64,000 nt of DNA from Dasypus novemcinctus. Lineage: Eukaryota; Chordata; Mammalia; Cingulata; Dasypodidae. The position numbers were made by a program, and so were the translations under genes. Numbering within the stretch: position 1 is the stretch's first letter; each line of letters begins with the position of its first letter. The stretch lies in NCBI RefSeq assembly GCF_030445035.2, contig NC_080695.1, positions 1,416,256-1,480,255 of the forward strand, written 5' to 3'. The notes beneath the pieces were generated by a model. It was given only the letters and a program-made list of their open reading frames with translations, was not told where the DNA came from and ran no database searches. This document shows, in pieces, positions 13,001-23,757 of this stretch.

Positions 13001-13734
13001 GGGGTCTGGCAAGCCCCGGCGCGAGGGGCTGCGGGGGCGGCTGCCTGGCTTTGTCGGCGCCAGGCGCCGGGCGCCCTGCCTGGCCGCGGCTCTCGCGTGG
13101 GCCCGGGCGGCCGGCGGCCTCCACGCGGGCACTGACGCGCCTCGCCCGAGACCGGGCTGGCCCTTCCCCCGCAGAGCGGCCCCGCCCCGTGAGCGCCACC
13201 GAGGCTGGCGAGCCCGGAGCCCCTGCCCGGCCCGAGTGCCCCGAGGTGCCCCGCGGGCGGCGCGGCCCTGGCTCCCACGCCCAGAACCGTTTTCTCCCTG
13301 GAAACTCCGCCAACCAGACAGCTTTGCGGCTCCGGCGGGCTTTTGTCCAGCTCCCAGGCTGGCCCCGGGCCAGGGCCCGAAAAATGCCGCCAGCCGCCCA
13401 GAAGCGGCCCCGAGCTCCCGAGAGGACGGGCAGCGCCAGGCAGCCCTCGGCTTCGCCCACTAACAGGCCCCGCCAGGGCAGGCGAATCGCCGCTCGCCCG
13501 AGGAGGCTTAGGCACAGGCTGCGCCGGGGAGGGGGCGTCCAACCGCCTCCTGCGGCCTGAGTGCTGCCTCTGACCTGGGTGGGCACCCCCACGGCCCCGA
13601 GACAGTCGCCCTCTTGGGGGGCAACTCGGGCTTAAGGCGGGGAGCCTCCCCGGGTGCCCTTTCGGGATGACGGTCCCCAGCCCCTTCCCCGCACACTCCT
13701 GCAAAGCCACACACAAAACAGCCTGCGGAGAGCA
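10021..13734. other. SOX8 3' flank, no gene
   Basis: GC-rich flank with no supportable gene. Positions 12500-12600 contain GGAAACTGAGGCATGG followed by a CATTCGAGCCC-like phrase, consistent with a diverged MIR SINE on the plus strand. Positions 10495-10580 carry a similar, weaker phrase. An AT-richer block at 11690-11770 and one at 13285-13400 could be conserved non-coding elements. Confidence 0.45.
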
Positions 13735-15036
13735 GAGGCCTGGTGGGTTTTCTTTTATTTTATCAGATCCATCTGTACAAAAGTTGCTTGGTCAGAAAGT
13801 AGCGAAACACAGCAGGTAAGTGACAGCCGAAGTCTTCCCGAGCTCAACGCAGAAAAACAGATTGCGTAAAAATGAGTTTGCTGTAGTTCCCTGCCCCCAC
13901 CCCCAGAAAAAAAAAATACGCCAAAAACAAAGTTTTTAGAAAAAAGGTAGGAAAAAGTAGAAAAAGTAAAAAGGAGCCACTTCTCAAATGTGTTTCCATT
14001 TACAAAGGTTTAAAGGCACGCATTTCCACGAAGCAGCGGTTAGCACGCGCTCAGCACGCTGCCGGAACCACGCGGGACGTCGGGGCGTTCTCCTGCGGCT
14101 GAGGCTCTAAACACGGTTAGTGGGGACGGTCTAGTTTCACAGCGTGGTGGGTGACGCCAGGGTCCAAAGCCGAGGCCCACGTGTTCCCGTGGCCACCCGT
14201 CCTTCCTGGGAAACCCCACTGGGCATGGCCACCCGCCCCCGCCTTCCAAATTCCACCTGGCACCAGGTGCTGGGGCAGCCACGGAGCCCAGACGCGGTGT
14301 GACCCGCCCTCCGCCCGCCGAGCGGGAACCACGTGAGCGGCCAGGACCCCCCGCCCCGGGGGCCGCTCAGCAGCCGGGCTCTGCTCCGCCCGGGGGGCTC
14401 GGATCCCACCTGCACCTCTCGCTAAGCCTCCCGGGCTTGCACTTCGTTTTAAATTCTACCCTTCGCACAAATGACTTCATTAATTAAAGATAAAATAAAA
14501 CGGAACATAAATATGCTTCAACAGTTCCCAAGACACAAATCAACCACATTTAAGCTTCAGTAACAATAACGATAACAATAATGATAAAGGAAGTGTTAAT
14601 GTCGGCCAAAGCCTGCCTGGAAGAACCGACTACCAGGAGCCGCTCGGGTCTGCGGCGCCTCCCGAGAAGACCCGCGGGTGGAGCCTGCGGATAAGGGGGC
14701 ACACCACCCACAGGGCCCAGCCACCCCGAAACCTCACGCCTCTTCCCTCCTTTCCTTCGTCCGAGGCTGCCGGTTTACGTTTACCGAGATGCAGAACCCA
14801 CGTGCCGGCGTCCGCGAATCCTTCCAGAAAAGCGCGCAGGCAGCCGCCCTCCACCCCGGAACTGCCAGTCATCACCAGCGGGAGAGAGAGGGCGGCAAGG
14901 GGGCTCGTCTGCGGGCGGGAGCCGGGGGGCCGGGGCGGTGGGGCGCGGTCCGGAGCAGCGAGCAGGCGGCGCTGCCGTCGAAAGACGGCCCCCTTGGCCG
15001 GGCCGGGGTCCGTGCGCCCCTCCTCCGCGGCGTCCC
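13735..15036 (-). other. SOX8: SOX8 3' UTR
   Basis: The stretch between the SOX8 stop codon and the only AATAAA on the minus strand in this interval. It is clearly AT-richer than the coding exon and flank, especially 13740-14000 and 14440-14600. The block at 14440-14600 on the minus strand reads as long T/A-rich sequence typical of conserved SOX-gene 3' UTRs. The 3' end is set about 20 bases beyond the poly(A) signal and is an estimate. Confidence 0.7.
13754..13759 (-). terminator. SOX8: SOX8 poly(A) signal AATAAA
   Basis: TTTATT on the plus strand is AATAAA on the minus strand. It lies about 1.28 kb past the SOX8 stop codon. T-rich and GT-rich text lies on the expected downstream side. No other canonical signal occurs on this strand between here and the stop codon. 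Confidence 0.65.
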
Positions 15037-15701
15037 TCAGGGCCGGCTGAGGGTGGTGTACACGGGCGGGTCCCAGTTACTGGTGGGGCTGTGGGCCAGG
15101 CCGTTGAGCAGCGGCGCGGCGTAGGGGCGGCGGGACGAGTGGAAGTAAGGGTACTGGTAGAGGCCGGACGGGTAGCCGGGGTAGGGGCTGTAGTAGCCGG
15201 GGGACTGCAGGTCGCTATAGTCACACTGGGAGCCGGCGCAGGAGCCGGCGGCGGGGGCGGCCGCGGCCACGCAGGCCTGGGCGCTGTAGGCGCCGGGCGA
15301 GCCGTGCGGTCGGTCGCCGTAGTGGCCGGGGCTCAGCTGCTCCGTCTTGATGTGGGGCCGCGGGGGGCCCGCCTCGGGGGGCGAGGCCTTGTGGGCCCAC
15401 CCGGGGTGGACGTAAGGGGCGCCGCTGTACGGGCCGCCGGCGGCCTGGCCGGGCTCGGCGGGCAGGGCCGCGTGGGCGCCGAGCGGCAGGTACTGGTCGA
15501 ACTCGTGGACGTCGAAGGCGTCCATGCCCTCAACCACGTCGCTGCTCAGCTCCGAGATGTCCACGTTGCTGAAGTCGATGTTCTGGCGCCCGCCGTCGGC
15601 CGCGCGGCGCCCCTCCAGCTTCAGCTCCGGCTTGCTGCCGCCGCCGGGGAGCGGGTCGGTCTTGGGGGTGGTGGGCGGGGTGGGTGGCCCGTGGGTCTGC
15701 C
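15037..15701 (-). CDS. SOX8: SOX8 coding exon 3 (activation domains)
   Basis: Exon 3 of the SOXE transcription factor SOX8 encodes about 220 residues ending VYTTLSRP before TGA at 15037-15039. It begins after a CCCCCAG acceptor (AG at 15702-15703) with GG, completing the glycine codon split across intron 2, and continues QTHGPPTPPTTPKT, which is nearly identical to human SOX8. Visible landmarks are IDFSNVDISELSSDV and DAFDVHEFDQYLP, the central activation region typical of SOXE proteins, an IKTE sumoylation-type motif, and a Tyr/Pro/Ser-rich C-terminal activation domain ending RPYAAPLLNGLAHSPTS. The frame is open throughout, which argues that the gene was functional until recently or still is. 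It is out of frame with the upstream part of exon 2 as written. Confidence 0.95.
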
Positions 15702-16227
15702 CTGGGGGGGAGGGGGAGAGCGCGCCAGGCATGAATGACCCCTGTGTGGGCCCGGGGAGGGCGCCGGCAGCCGCAGGTAGGATCAACGGCTTTTTGTTTC
15801 TTTCTGTTTCCCAGGCGTTCCTGCCAAGCCTCGCCCCCTGCCTGAGAAAACCCCGGAGAGTCCGTCCTAAGGGAGGCCCAGGACATGCGCGGAGACCACG
15901 GAGACCGCGGGGCGTGGGAAGAGGGCGGCCGCCCCCCGCGGAGCGCAGCCCCGTGGCTTCTGCCGGTGTGCCCGAGGCCGCTGGGCCGGCCGCGACGCCC
16001 CCAGGGCGGCCCGATTCTGAGACTGCCTGCTGACCGCCCCGCGGGCAGCTGTGCCACCCCACAAGGCCGACCGGGGGAGGGAGGGTCCCCGCGGGCGGGG
16101 TGCGGGACAAACAGCCCCAGCTGATCCCGCCGACGCCCCTGGTGGCTGCGCGGCCCCCGCCTCTCACCACCGTCACCCGCTCAGCCGCAGGGCGCCCCTG
16201 CCCGGTGCGGGGGGAGGCCGTGCCCAC
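15702..16227 (-). other. SOX8: SOX8 intron 2
   Basis: 526 bp, with GTGGGC donor (GT at 16227-16226) and CCCCCAG acceptor. It interrupts a glycine codon after its first base, as expected for a SOXE gene. It has no repeat or other gene. A moderately AT-rich patch at 15775-15850 is the only compositional break. Confidence 0.85.
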
Positions 16228-16431
16228 CTGTGTGGTCACTGTGGTGGTGCATCCCGTCGCCGCCGGGGGTGGCGGCCCGGCTCGGTGCCCGCGTCCGCGT
16301 CGCCGTGGCCGGCCTTGGCGCCCTTCCTGCGGCGCGGCTGGTACTTGTAGTCGGGGTGCTCCTTCTTGTGCTGCACGCGCAGGCGCTCCGCCTCCTCCAC
16401 GAAGGGGCGCTTCTCGCTCTCGCTCAGCAAG
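16228..16431 (-). CDS. SOX8: SOX8 coding exon 2, frameshifted
   Basis: 204 bp. It starts after a CCGCAG acceptor (AG at 16433-16432) and encodes the second half of the HMG box: [17 protein letters not shown], then [12 protein letters not shown], the third helix and basic tail. After residues GRHP the frame breaks. The HMG frame meets a stop at 16236-16238. The end of the exon, in the frame one base over, reads [12 protein letters not shown] and joins exon 3 correctly. Human SOX8, as I recall it, has about twelve extra residues here including VYKAEAGL. A C5 run (about 16272-16276) lies at the break; dropping one C would give an exon of 203 bp and a total CDS of 1272 nt, a multiple of three (423 residues against about 446 in human). 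No GT exists upstream that could splice around it. Confidence 0.85.
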
Positions 16432-17234
16432 CTGCGGAGCCGGGGGCCGGCGTCAGGGCGGCGCGGGGGGCCTGCGCCCCGGGGCACCCGCCACAGCCGC
16501 AGGAACCCCAACGCCGGCCGGCCGTCGGCACGCCTGGGGCCGGGGGAGACCGGCCCTCTCCAGGCCGCGCCGGCCGCTGTGGGCGGGGGCGGCCGCAGCC
16601 CCGCAGCAGGCCCCCAAGCCCCGCTCCCTCTTCCCCCTTCTACTTCCCGGCCGGTCCCCTCCCTTTGGGGCTTTCTACAGGAGCAGCGGAAAAAGCAGCA
16701 CAAACGTGGCGCCGGCCCCCCCAGCAGGCTTCTGGGGGCGGCCTCCACGGGCTGCGCGCACAGCCTGGCCCTCCCGCAGCTCCCCCCCGCCCGGCCCTAG
16801 AGCGGCGCCCGCTGCCGGACCCCCGAGCGCGCAGGAGACAAAAACAGAGGGCGTGCCTGCTCAAGCAGGGACCCTGCACCCTGGACCCCAAGTACCCACT
16901 TGAGGGCCAGAGAGGGCATGGGGACGCTCGTCGGCCGCAGCGGCAGAGCCACTGCCCGAGAGCCCTGCCTTCCGCCTCTGAAGGACAGACCTTCGCCAGG
17001 CCAAAGGGACCTTCAGGGCACAGCCGGCTCACCCCACTCCTTCCTCCCCGGTGGGGGGCACGGAAGCAGCAGGGGAGGAGGAGAACCGAGGGGGACGCTG
17101 CCAGCAGGCGGATGCCGCCCCTCACATGCCTCCCCCGTCCGCGTGGGGAGCCGCAGCCCGGCGCTTGGCAGAGCGCGGCCCTGGGTCCCCACGAGGCGCG
17201 GCGCCCGCCTCCCCGCCGCGCCGCGCCCGCTCAC
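16432..17234 (-). other. SOX8: SOX8 intron 1
   Basis: 803 bp between GTGAGC donor (GT at 17234-17233) and the CCGCAG acceptor. It splits the arginine codon of KLWR in the HMG box after the second base, the conserved SOXE intron position. It holds no other gene. A long plus-strand open frame crossing it is antisense composition. Confidence 0.9.
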
Positions 17235-17638
17235 CGCCACAGCTTGCCCAGCGTCTTGCTGAGCTCGGCGTTGTGCAGGTGCGGGTACTGGTCCGCCAGC
17301 TTGCGGCGCGCCGCCTGCGCCCACACCATGAAGGCGTTCATCGGCCGCTTCACGTGCGGCTTGGCCTTGAGCGCGCCGCCGCCGCGCACCGGCAGGGGCA
17401 CCAGGCTCCAGTCGTAGCCCTTGAGCACCTGCGACACGGCGTCGCGGATGCAGGCGGGGAAGCGCTCGTCCGCCGCCGCCGCCGCCGCCTCGGCCCGGCC
17501 GGCCCCCGCCGCGCGGCCCGCGCCCTCGGAGCCGGCGGGCGACGGCGGCGCGTCCGAGTCCGAGTCGTCCACGTGCGACATGGAGCTGGCGGGGCCCGAC
17601 GGGCTGCAGGGCGCGCGCGCCTCGCTCATGTCCAGCAT
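17235..17638 (-). CDS. SOX8: SOX8 coding exon 1 (dimerisation domain and HMG box start)
   Basis: The first coding exon of SOX8, a SOXE-group HMG-box transcription factor of the nucleus, active in neural crest, glia and gonad in other mammals. The start is the ATG at 17638-17636, giving MLDMSEA and then [21 protein letters not shown], as in human SOX8. The open frame runs 43 codons further upstream but that part is promoter/5' UTR with no family match. Residues about 57-82 are the SOXE dimerisation domain ([20 protein letters not shown]). The HMG box begins near residue 95 with [14 protein letters not shown], the DNA-contact motif, and continues [21 protein letters not shown] to the splice site. 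A short alanine run (about residues 49-56) looks slightly expanded. SOX8 rather than SOX9 or SOX10 is supported by the N-terminus and by the LMF1 neighbour. Confidence 0.97.
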
Positions 17639-17772
17639 CGGGGCCGCGCCCCGGGCCCGCCCGCGCCGCGGCCTCCGCGCCTCGCCCGGGGGTCGCCGCG
17701 CCGAGGCCCGCCCCGCGCGCCCGCGCGCCCGCGCCGCCCCGTCCCGGCTCCGCCGCCGCCGCAACAAGTTTC

Positions 17773-17778
17773 TTTAAG
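17773..17778 (-). promoter_or_regulatory. SOX8: TATA-like element of SOX8
   Basis: CTTAAA on the minus strand, about 137 bases upstream of the start codon. With a TATA-type spacing this predicts transcription starting near 17748 and a 5' UTR of about 110 nt. It is the only AT-rich hexamer in the proximal GC-rich promoter. Inference from position only. Confidence 0.35.
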
Positions 17779-17814
17779 CGGCGCCGCCAGGCCCCGCCCC
17801 CCGCGCGGCTCCCC

Positions 17815-17819
17815 ATTGG
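17815..17819 (-). promoter_or_regulatory. SOX8: CCAAT box of SOX8 promoter
   Basis: ATTGG on the plus strand is CCAAT on the minus strand, about 40 bases upstream of the TATA-like element, the usual NF-Y position. GC boxes of the form GGGGCGGGGC flank it at about 17791-17800 and 17855-17872. Confidence 0.5.
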
Positions 17820-18500
17820 CCGGCGCGCCCCCTCCCCCGGGGCGGAGCGCGGCCGCCCCGCCCCCGCCCCAAAAGCCAGCGCCGCGCGCGCGCGCCCCGC
17901 CCCACGTGGGGCCCGGCCCAGGGCGCCCCCGCCCCCTCGCCCAGCTCCGGGCAACGCGCCCCGCGAGGAGCGGGTCCTCGGGGGCCTCCCCGCCCCCAGC
18001 CGTCTCGAGCCCCGATGTCTCGCCCGCAGCTCGGAGGCGCCGGGGGCGGGGACCGGCCCCCGCCAGCCCGCGGCCTGGGGAGGGGGGGGGACGGGCCGCC
18101 GCCCGCCGGGCAGCGCGAGCACCCGGAGCCGCCCGGCACGCCCGAGCCTGCGGGCCGCGCACGCCCAGGTAAAGGCGCCGGGGCCGCGGGCCAGAGCTGG
18201 GGGCCCCGCGCCGCCGCCCCGACCCCGTGCGCGCGTCCAGGGAGGGGGCGAGGGCGCGCCGGGGGCGGGGCCTGCTCTGGCCGGCGCAGCCTAGTCCCCC
18301 GGGCCGCCTGCGGATGGCGCGGCCGGACGCGGGGGCCTGGGCCTTCCGGGTGTGACCCGGGGGTGGGGTCACCGCGGCCGTCCGGCCCGGCAGCCCTGGG
18401 TGGTCGGGAGGAGGCGGAGGCCGCTCCGGTCCCCTGCGCCCTGGGCGCCCGGAGCCGAAGGGTAGGCGAGCCTGTGGGGGGCGTGGCAGGCACGGGGTCG

Positions 18501-21500
18501 CCGCCCTGAGCGGTGTTGGCAGAGAGACACCCGAGTCAAGAGTGCCCGCCCGAGGCCGCCCCCGCGAGCTGGCCCTGGGGCCCGGGCTTCCCGAGGACAG
18601 TGCGGATTCTTTCACCAAACGCTCGGGGAGGCGACAAACCGGCCCACGCGCGACCCGTGCGTCTCCGAGTTTGTGACCTCAGTGACCCCACGCTGCACCC
18701 ACAGCCACCCACTCCCGCGAGCCGCGGCGGGAGCCACAGAAGAGAGACACGCTGCAGTCCCCCAGCAGAAGAGGCTCTCTGAGATCAGAAAACTCCAAGT
18801 CGAAACTAGGGGTCCTGCTGGAGAGTCCCCCCACCCTCAGCAACCTGCGGGCCATATTGCGCTTCCGGCCGAGCAGAACGCTGTCTCCCACGCCCGCGGG
18901 CAAGGTGGTGACCCTGCGACTGTCAGGCCCCGTGCCGGACACCTGGCGACTCCGGACACCTGGCAACTCGGCTCAGCTTCCCAGCGAATTCCTTAGAACT
19001 GCTGCGCTCATCCGGGGCGGAGTCGAGGCCTGCTCCCCGCGGCCCTGGGGCTTTCCGGCACCCACCGCCGAGCATCTGGACTGCCCTGGCCTGGGAGCTG
19101 GGGGCCCTGGCGCAGCCCAGGCCTCCAGCCTCCTGGAAGGGCCCTGCTGCCCCAGAGCCCGCCCAGCTGGGAGAGCACCCTTGGGGACCGCCCTTTAAGA
19201 GAACCGTGTGGCTGGGCCGGTGGCCAGAGGGGCCTGCTCTCCTGCCTCGGGGGTCTTCCTCCCACGAGGGGTGGGCGGGGCCGGGGGCTGCTGCGAGGAT
19301 GGCGCAGGGCCGGGGAGACCCATGCATGCAGCGCTGGCAGAGGAGTGTGGGCAGGGAGACCTGGCCCAACAGTGCCCCCAACCCCCATCCCCGCAGGCAG
19401 CCACAGGGCCACGGGGGCCTCCCAGGTACCCACGAAGCCGCGCTTGGCAGGGCAGCTGCCCTCTGATGACCCCACACCGACTCACCCACTTCCTGACCTC
19501 TGAGGACACAGCGAGGTGACCCCTGGGATGCCCTGAGGAGGCTGGGCCAGGGAGTCCAGGGCTGCAGGGCTGGCCTAGCCCCACCCTCAGCCCCCCCACC
19601 CCGTGCACCTTCCCCGGGCCGCAGGGACCCCCCAGAGGGCCGATGGGGGCCCGGGTGTGGCCCCTGCCATTTCTGGGCAGGCCTGGTAGCACCCTTAACC
19701 TCCTCCCCCCCCCCCCAGGCTCATTTCCAGGCTGCCTTGAAGGCCGCAGAAAACTGCCAGGTGCTGTCTGGCCTCGGTCTCCATCAGTGCTGCCCTCGGC
19801 CCCTGTTCTCAGCGGCTGGGCGGGCCCCGGAGTGGGCACCAGGACATGGCTTCCAGACAGGGCGGACTCTAGGGTGGGCCCTGTGTCCTCCAGGAGTTTT
19901 TCGGGTTCTGGCCCTGGAGATGCTGGGGTAGAGGAGGGGGAGGCAGGTGGTCAAGAGGAGGGCGACGGTTAGGCTGAGGCCTGAAGCATCCGCCCTTTGC
20001 CAAGAGAGACCAAAGTGTTCTTGGCAGAGGGCCAGCAAGTGCAAAGGCCCTGAGGCACAAGAGCACGGGGTGTTTGAGAAAAGAGGGGCCACAGTGACTT
20101 GAGAACTTGCAGGGCAGCTCTGTGAGCTGCCTCTCCCAGCATGCCGCACCTGCCCCTGCACTTACAGGTGCTGAGCCCCTCTTCTCTTGGGAATGTGCTG
20201 GAAGCCCTGCCTTGGACCGGGCACCTGGCCCCAGACCCATCAGCTGGTGCCTGGGAAAACTGAGAGAAACGAGGCGAACTCCAGGGGCTCCAGAAAGAAG
20301 GGGCGTGGGCTTACCTGGCCCGTGTGCCCACCAGATGGGCCCAGGCCTGGGCGGTCAGCAGGAAAGTGCTGGAAGGGCTAGGCTGTCCAGCACCCCGGGG
20401 AGGCCCGGGCCTGCCCTCGCCCCAGCCTCTGGGAATGGCCAGCACAGGAAGCCCACACGCATGCCTGCACGTATGTCCGCGTGCCCACGTGTGCCCCGGC
20501 GTGTGGGGGCTGGGGGGCCGGGCGGGCGGTTCTGCTCTAGGCCGCGTGGACGCGAGGAGGCCCGTGCACCTCCCGCACAGCCAGGCTGCCGGCCCCTCTC
20601 GGCGGTCCGGGAGGCCACGCTTGGATTTTGCGCAGTCTTTAAGGGGAAGGCAAAGGGGGAGAGCTGGGGGGCAGTGTGCCCCTGTGTCCACGGCTCCTGA
20701 GGCCAGTGGAGGTGCTGGCCCGTCACCCCGTGTTGCCTCAGTCACCCGGCACTCAGGACTTTGCCAGCTGGGCCGAAGCGCGGCGCGCAGAGCGGATCTG
20801 AGGCGCGGGTCCCTGTCCCGCTGGGTCTCCGGAGAGGAGGGGGCTCTCAGGCTCCTCCTGGCACCGCTTCCAGGCGCCCAGGGCCTTAGGGCCTGCGGCC
20901 GAGCTTCACCCGCTCCCCGCGTCGATGTCACGGTTCCCGGGGTGACAGCCGCGCCAGCCGGGGTCCCAGCTCAGGTCAAACCCAGCCCCTTAGCAGTCCC
21001 TCGCGAGCTGGCCGCCTCCGTGCCCGCTGCAGCACGCTACGGGTGGCGCTGCTTCGAGCACGTGCGGCCCTGGGTTGGGGGATGGGCCCGGGTCGGGGGA
21101 TGGGCCTGGGCAGCCCTCCCCCCATCTCACCTGCACCTGCTCCCCGATGCCGCAGGAGGCATCCTGAGGGGACACCCCCAGCACCTGAGCTTGACAGCCG
21201 CAGCCCGGGGGCTCCTCTGCCACGCTGCCTTCATTTTGGAGGGCTTCTGGGGCACGGGCAGTGCTGACCCCGAGGATGGATGGCCCCCACCAGGCTTGCT
21301 ACCCAGGGACCTCCTCCCACCAAGGGCTTGGGGTGGCGTCAGCCCGGAGTGACCCTGAGCCCTTGGCAGAGCCCCGGGGGTCTGACAGGCAGCCTTCTCC
21401 GGTAGGTCTCGGGCCGGCAGGGGGTTCCGGCCAGGCACCAGTCCATCTCTGGAGGGAAACTGAGTGTGCGGGTGGCGTTTGAGGTTCCAGGTCTCGCTGT

Positions 21501-23399
21501 ACCTTCTCTGCACTTTTCTGTCCCGTAAGCCAATAAACTGCAGTCCTCACTCGAGCAGGTAGAGTCGGGGTGCTGTTTCCTGCCCTGTGGAATTCTGTGT
21601 GCTCCAGCCCCCTCCCAGGCCCTCGTGCCCTGGACACTTGGACCCCAGCCCCATCCTGGCGCTCGCTCCCCTGGCCCCCTGCCCATCACCATCCCCTGGC
21701 CTGCACGCCCCGTCTCCTCTTCCTCCCGGGCGCTGAGTTCCTCTGGAAGCGATGCAGGGAGCAGAGAGAGGCCCCGGGCAGGGGACGCAGGGGGTCTCCC
21801 AGACGTCGACAGGACCTCTCCTCAGATCAGCAGGGTCCAGGCGGGCTGCGAGCGCCACGCTCACTCTTCCAGGCCTGACATTTAGACTTCTGGGCTTGCT
21901 TGAGGGGTCCACGTTTGAACCCCCTGAAAGCAGACACCGAAGCTCGTTCCAAGGACCCCTGGGAGAGGCGAGTGGCGGCTTAAGATGGAGAGGAGGGAAA
22001 TCCCCTTTGGATACGTGGCCCTGGGCCGCCTCTGCCGTGATGGGCACTTCCGGAGACCCCCCAAGCACCAAGGCCTCCCCGGTGGCGGCTTTTCTGAATG
22101 TGCTGGCAGGGGTTGAGGGAAGACTGGCTCCAGGACGGCCCCGGCGGGGAATCCGGCAAGTGGAAGGCAAGGAGTTTCTTCCAGAACGCGAGGTGAGCCG
22201 CGCCGGGGGCGAAGATGTGATGTCCCAAAGGCTCAGACAGGGTGCTGCGCCCAGACCTTTGCTGAAGTTCTCCGGGAAGGGGCGGGAGGGGCCGGCATTT
22301 CCTGGATCTGCTTTTGCGTCGACCCCTCGGGGCTGGCGTGGGAGAACAGTGGGGTGGCCACCAGCCCCTGGGACCCGCCCCCCTGGGTGGGCATGGAGGG
22401 GGGCAGCTGCTGGCTGGCCCAGGCCCCAGGTTCCCCAGTTGCAAATGCCAATGTCCCCTTCCTCGGGGTCCCCTGCCCCCACGGCTCACCCGGTCCCTCT
22501 CGCTGTCAGTACAAGTGGAAATGGGTGCCTTGGCCTGTGACAAGAAGGCACTGACCGCCCGCCCTCCTGCCGTGTGTGCCGACGGTCATCGGGGAGGCTG
22601 GTGGCCAGGGGCTGACCTGTCCCTGAGCCTCCGCGCCATGGAGCGATGCGGAGTGGGCCACGTGCACGTGGACAGGTGCCGGGAGCAGTGGAGGGACAGC
22701 CCAGCCCGGAAGCCCTAGCCCCGAGCCAGAGTCCCCACCAACCTGTGGGCTGGGAAGCGCCTCTCCGTGGCTCGAAGCCCGTCGCTGTGAGACGAGGGCC
22801 CCGCGGCCCTGCTTGCGCCGCCTTCCTCCGCTGCTCAGTCGGCGAACCCCTCCGGGGCTCCCCCCGCACGCCAGCCCTGCCTCCCGGGGCCTCGGGGAGC
22901 CCATGCCGGCGGAGCATCCTCGTGAAGCGGGTCGCGAGGGTCGGTGTTCATAGAAACGGGGTCCCACGGGGTGCTGTGGGATCAGGGCTGCAGGTGGGCT
23001 CGGGGGAACCTGACAGCCCCACCCGCCCTGGGGGTAGGGGAGGCTCCTCTGGACCGGGCCACCACGAGGCCTCAGGGGCCCCCGCTCCATCCCAGCACTC
23101 CGTGGCAGGCTGGCGGCGGGTGGGTCCCGGCGCCCCTGAGCAGCAGGGGGTGGAGGCCTCCTGTGTTCTAGGGTCCCGGCCGGCCGAGAGGGCTGGCATT
23201 CCAGGGCGGCGGGCGTGCCACAGCCAACACCTGGCGTCTGTCATGCTTTAATTGCTCGTGAAGTCCTCGTCGAGCCACGCCGACAAGGTAGAGAGCTTGC
23301 CTCCGGCCGGCGGCCCACTGCGCGTGCCTCCCAGGAGAGCGCGGAGCCGCGCTGCACCCGCCCTCTCCAGGAGCGAGCTGGCCGCTTCTCCAACTGCTG
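18501..23399. other. SOX8-LMF1 intergenic sequence, part 1
   Basis: GC-rich with no gene I can support. Positions 19985-20110 contain GCAAGTGCAAAGGCCCTGAGGCA and neighbouring text that I recognise as an old mammal-wide repeat but cannot name. A run of 14 C occurs near 19707. An AATAAA at about 21531 has no upstream gene structure. The rest shows no structure beyond composition. Confidence 0.45.
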
Positions 23400-23757
23400 G
23401 GCGAGTTACGAGGAAGGCAGAATCATGCTGTTGGATGGCGCTGGGCAAAGCTACCCCGCTTGGGCCACGGGCACCTGCGCTGTGATCTAAGGGGTATGGG
23501 CTGAGCAGGGAAGGAAAGTGTGGGTGCTGCTGTGGGCGTGGCCGTGGGAGTGGTGGAAACTGGGATGGCTGGACAGAGACCGCCATGGCCCCAAGGCCCT
23601 TTGAGGCCCCCCAGACTGCCGCTGACCTGCCAGCTGACGCAGTTACCTGAGTGAGCCCAGCCCAGGCTGGTAGAACCACCTGGTGGACACCAAGGCTGGT
23701 TTTGAGGTTGTTTGTTACGCAGCATTATTGTGGCAGTCGATAACTGATACACTGATA
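23400..23757 (+). mobile_element. Probable MaLR-like LTR remnant
   Basis: The end of this block reads TTTGTTACGCAGCATTATT, then GTGGCAGTCGATAACTGATAC, the typical 3' end of mammal-wide MLT1-type LTRs. The 5' boundary is uncertain and the body is strongly diverged. Confidence 0.4.

Larger units (their letters stand above)
17000..18500. promoter_or_regulatory. SOX8: SOX8 CpG island
   Basis: CpG dinucleotides are extremely dense across exon 1 and about 850 bp upstream, with repeated Sp1-type GC boxes. It is contiguous with the promoter elements noted. Boundaries are by eye. Confidence 0.75.

Noticed and set aside
17636-17767. Upstream SOX8 start at 17767
   Set aside because: The extra 43 residues are Arg/Ala-rich promoter and 5'UTR sequence. 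The MLDMSEA start matches the known family start.
17051-18172. 373-codon plus-strand frame over SOX8 exon 1
   Set aside because: It is the antisense shadow of SOX8 exon 1 and its CpG-island promoter.
21525-21545. Poly(A) signal of an unknown gene
   Set aside because: A lone AATAAA without upstream exon-like sequence; chance occurrence is likely.
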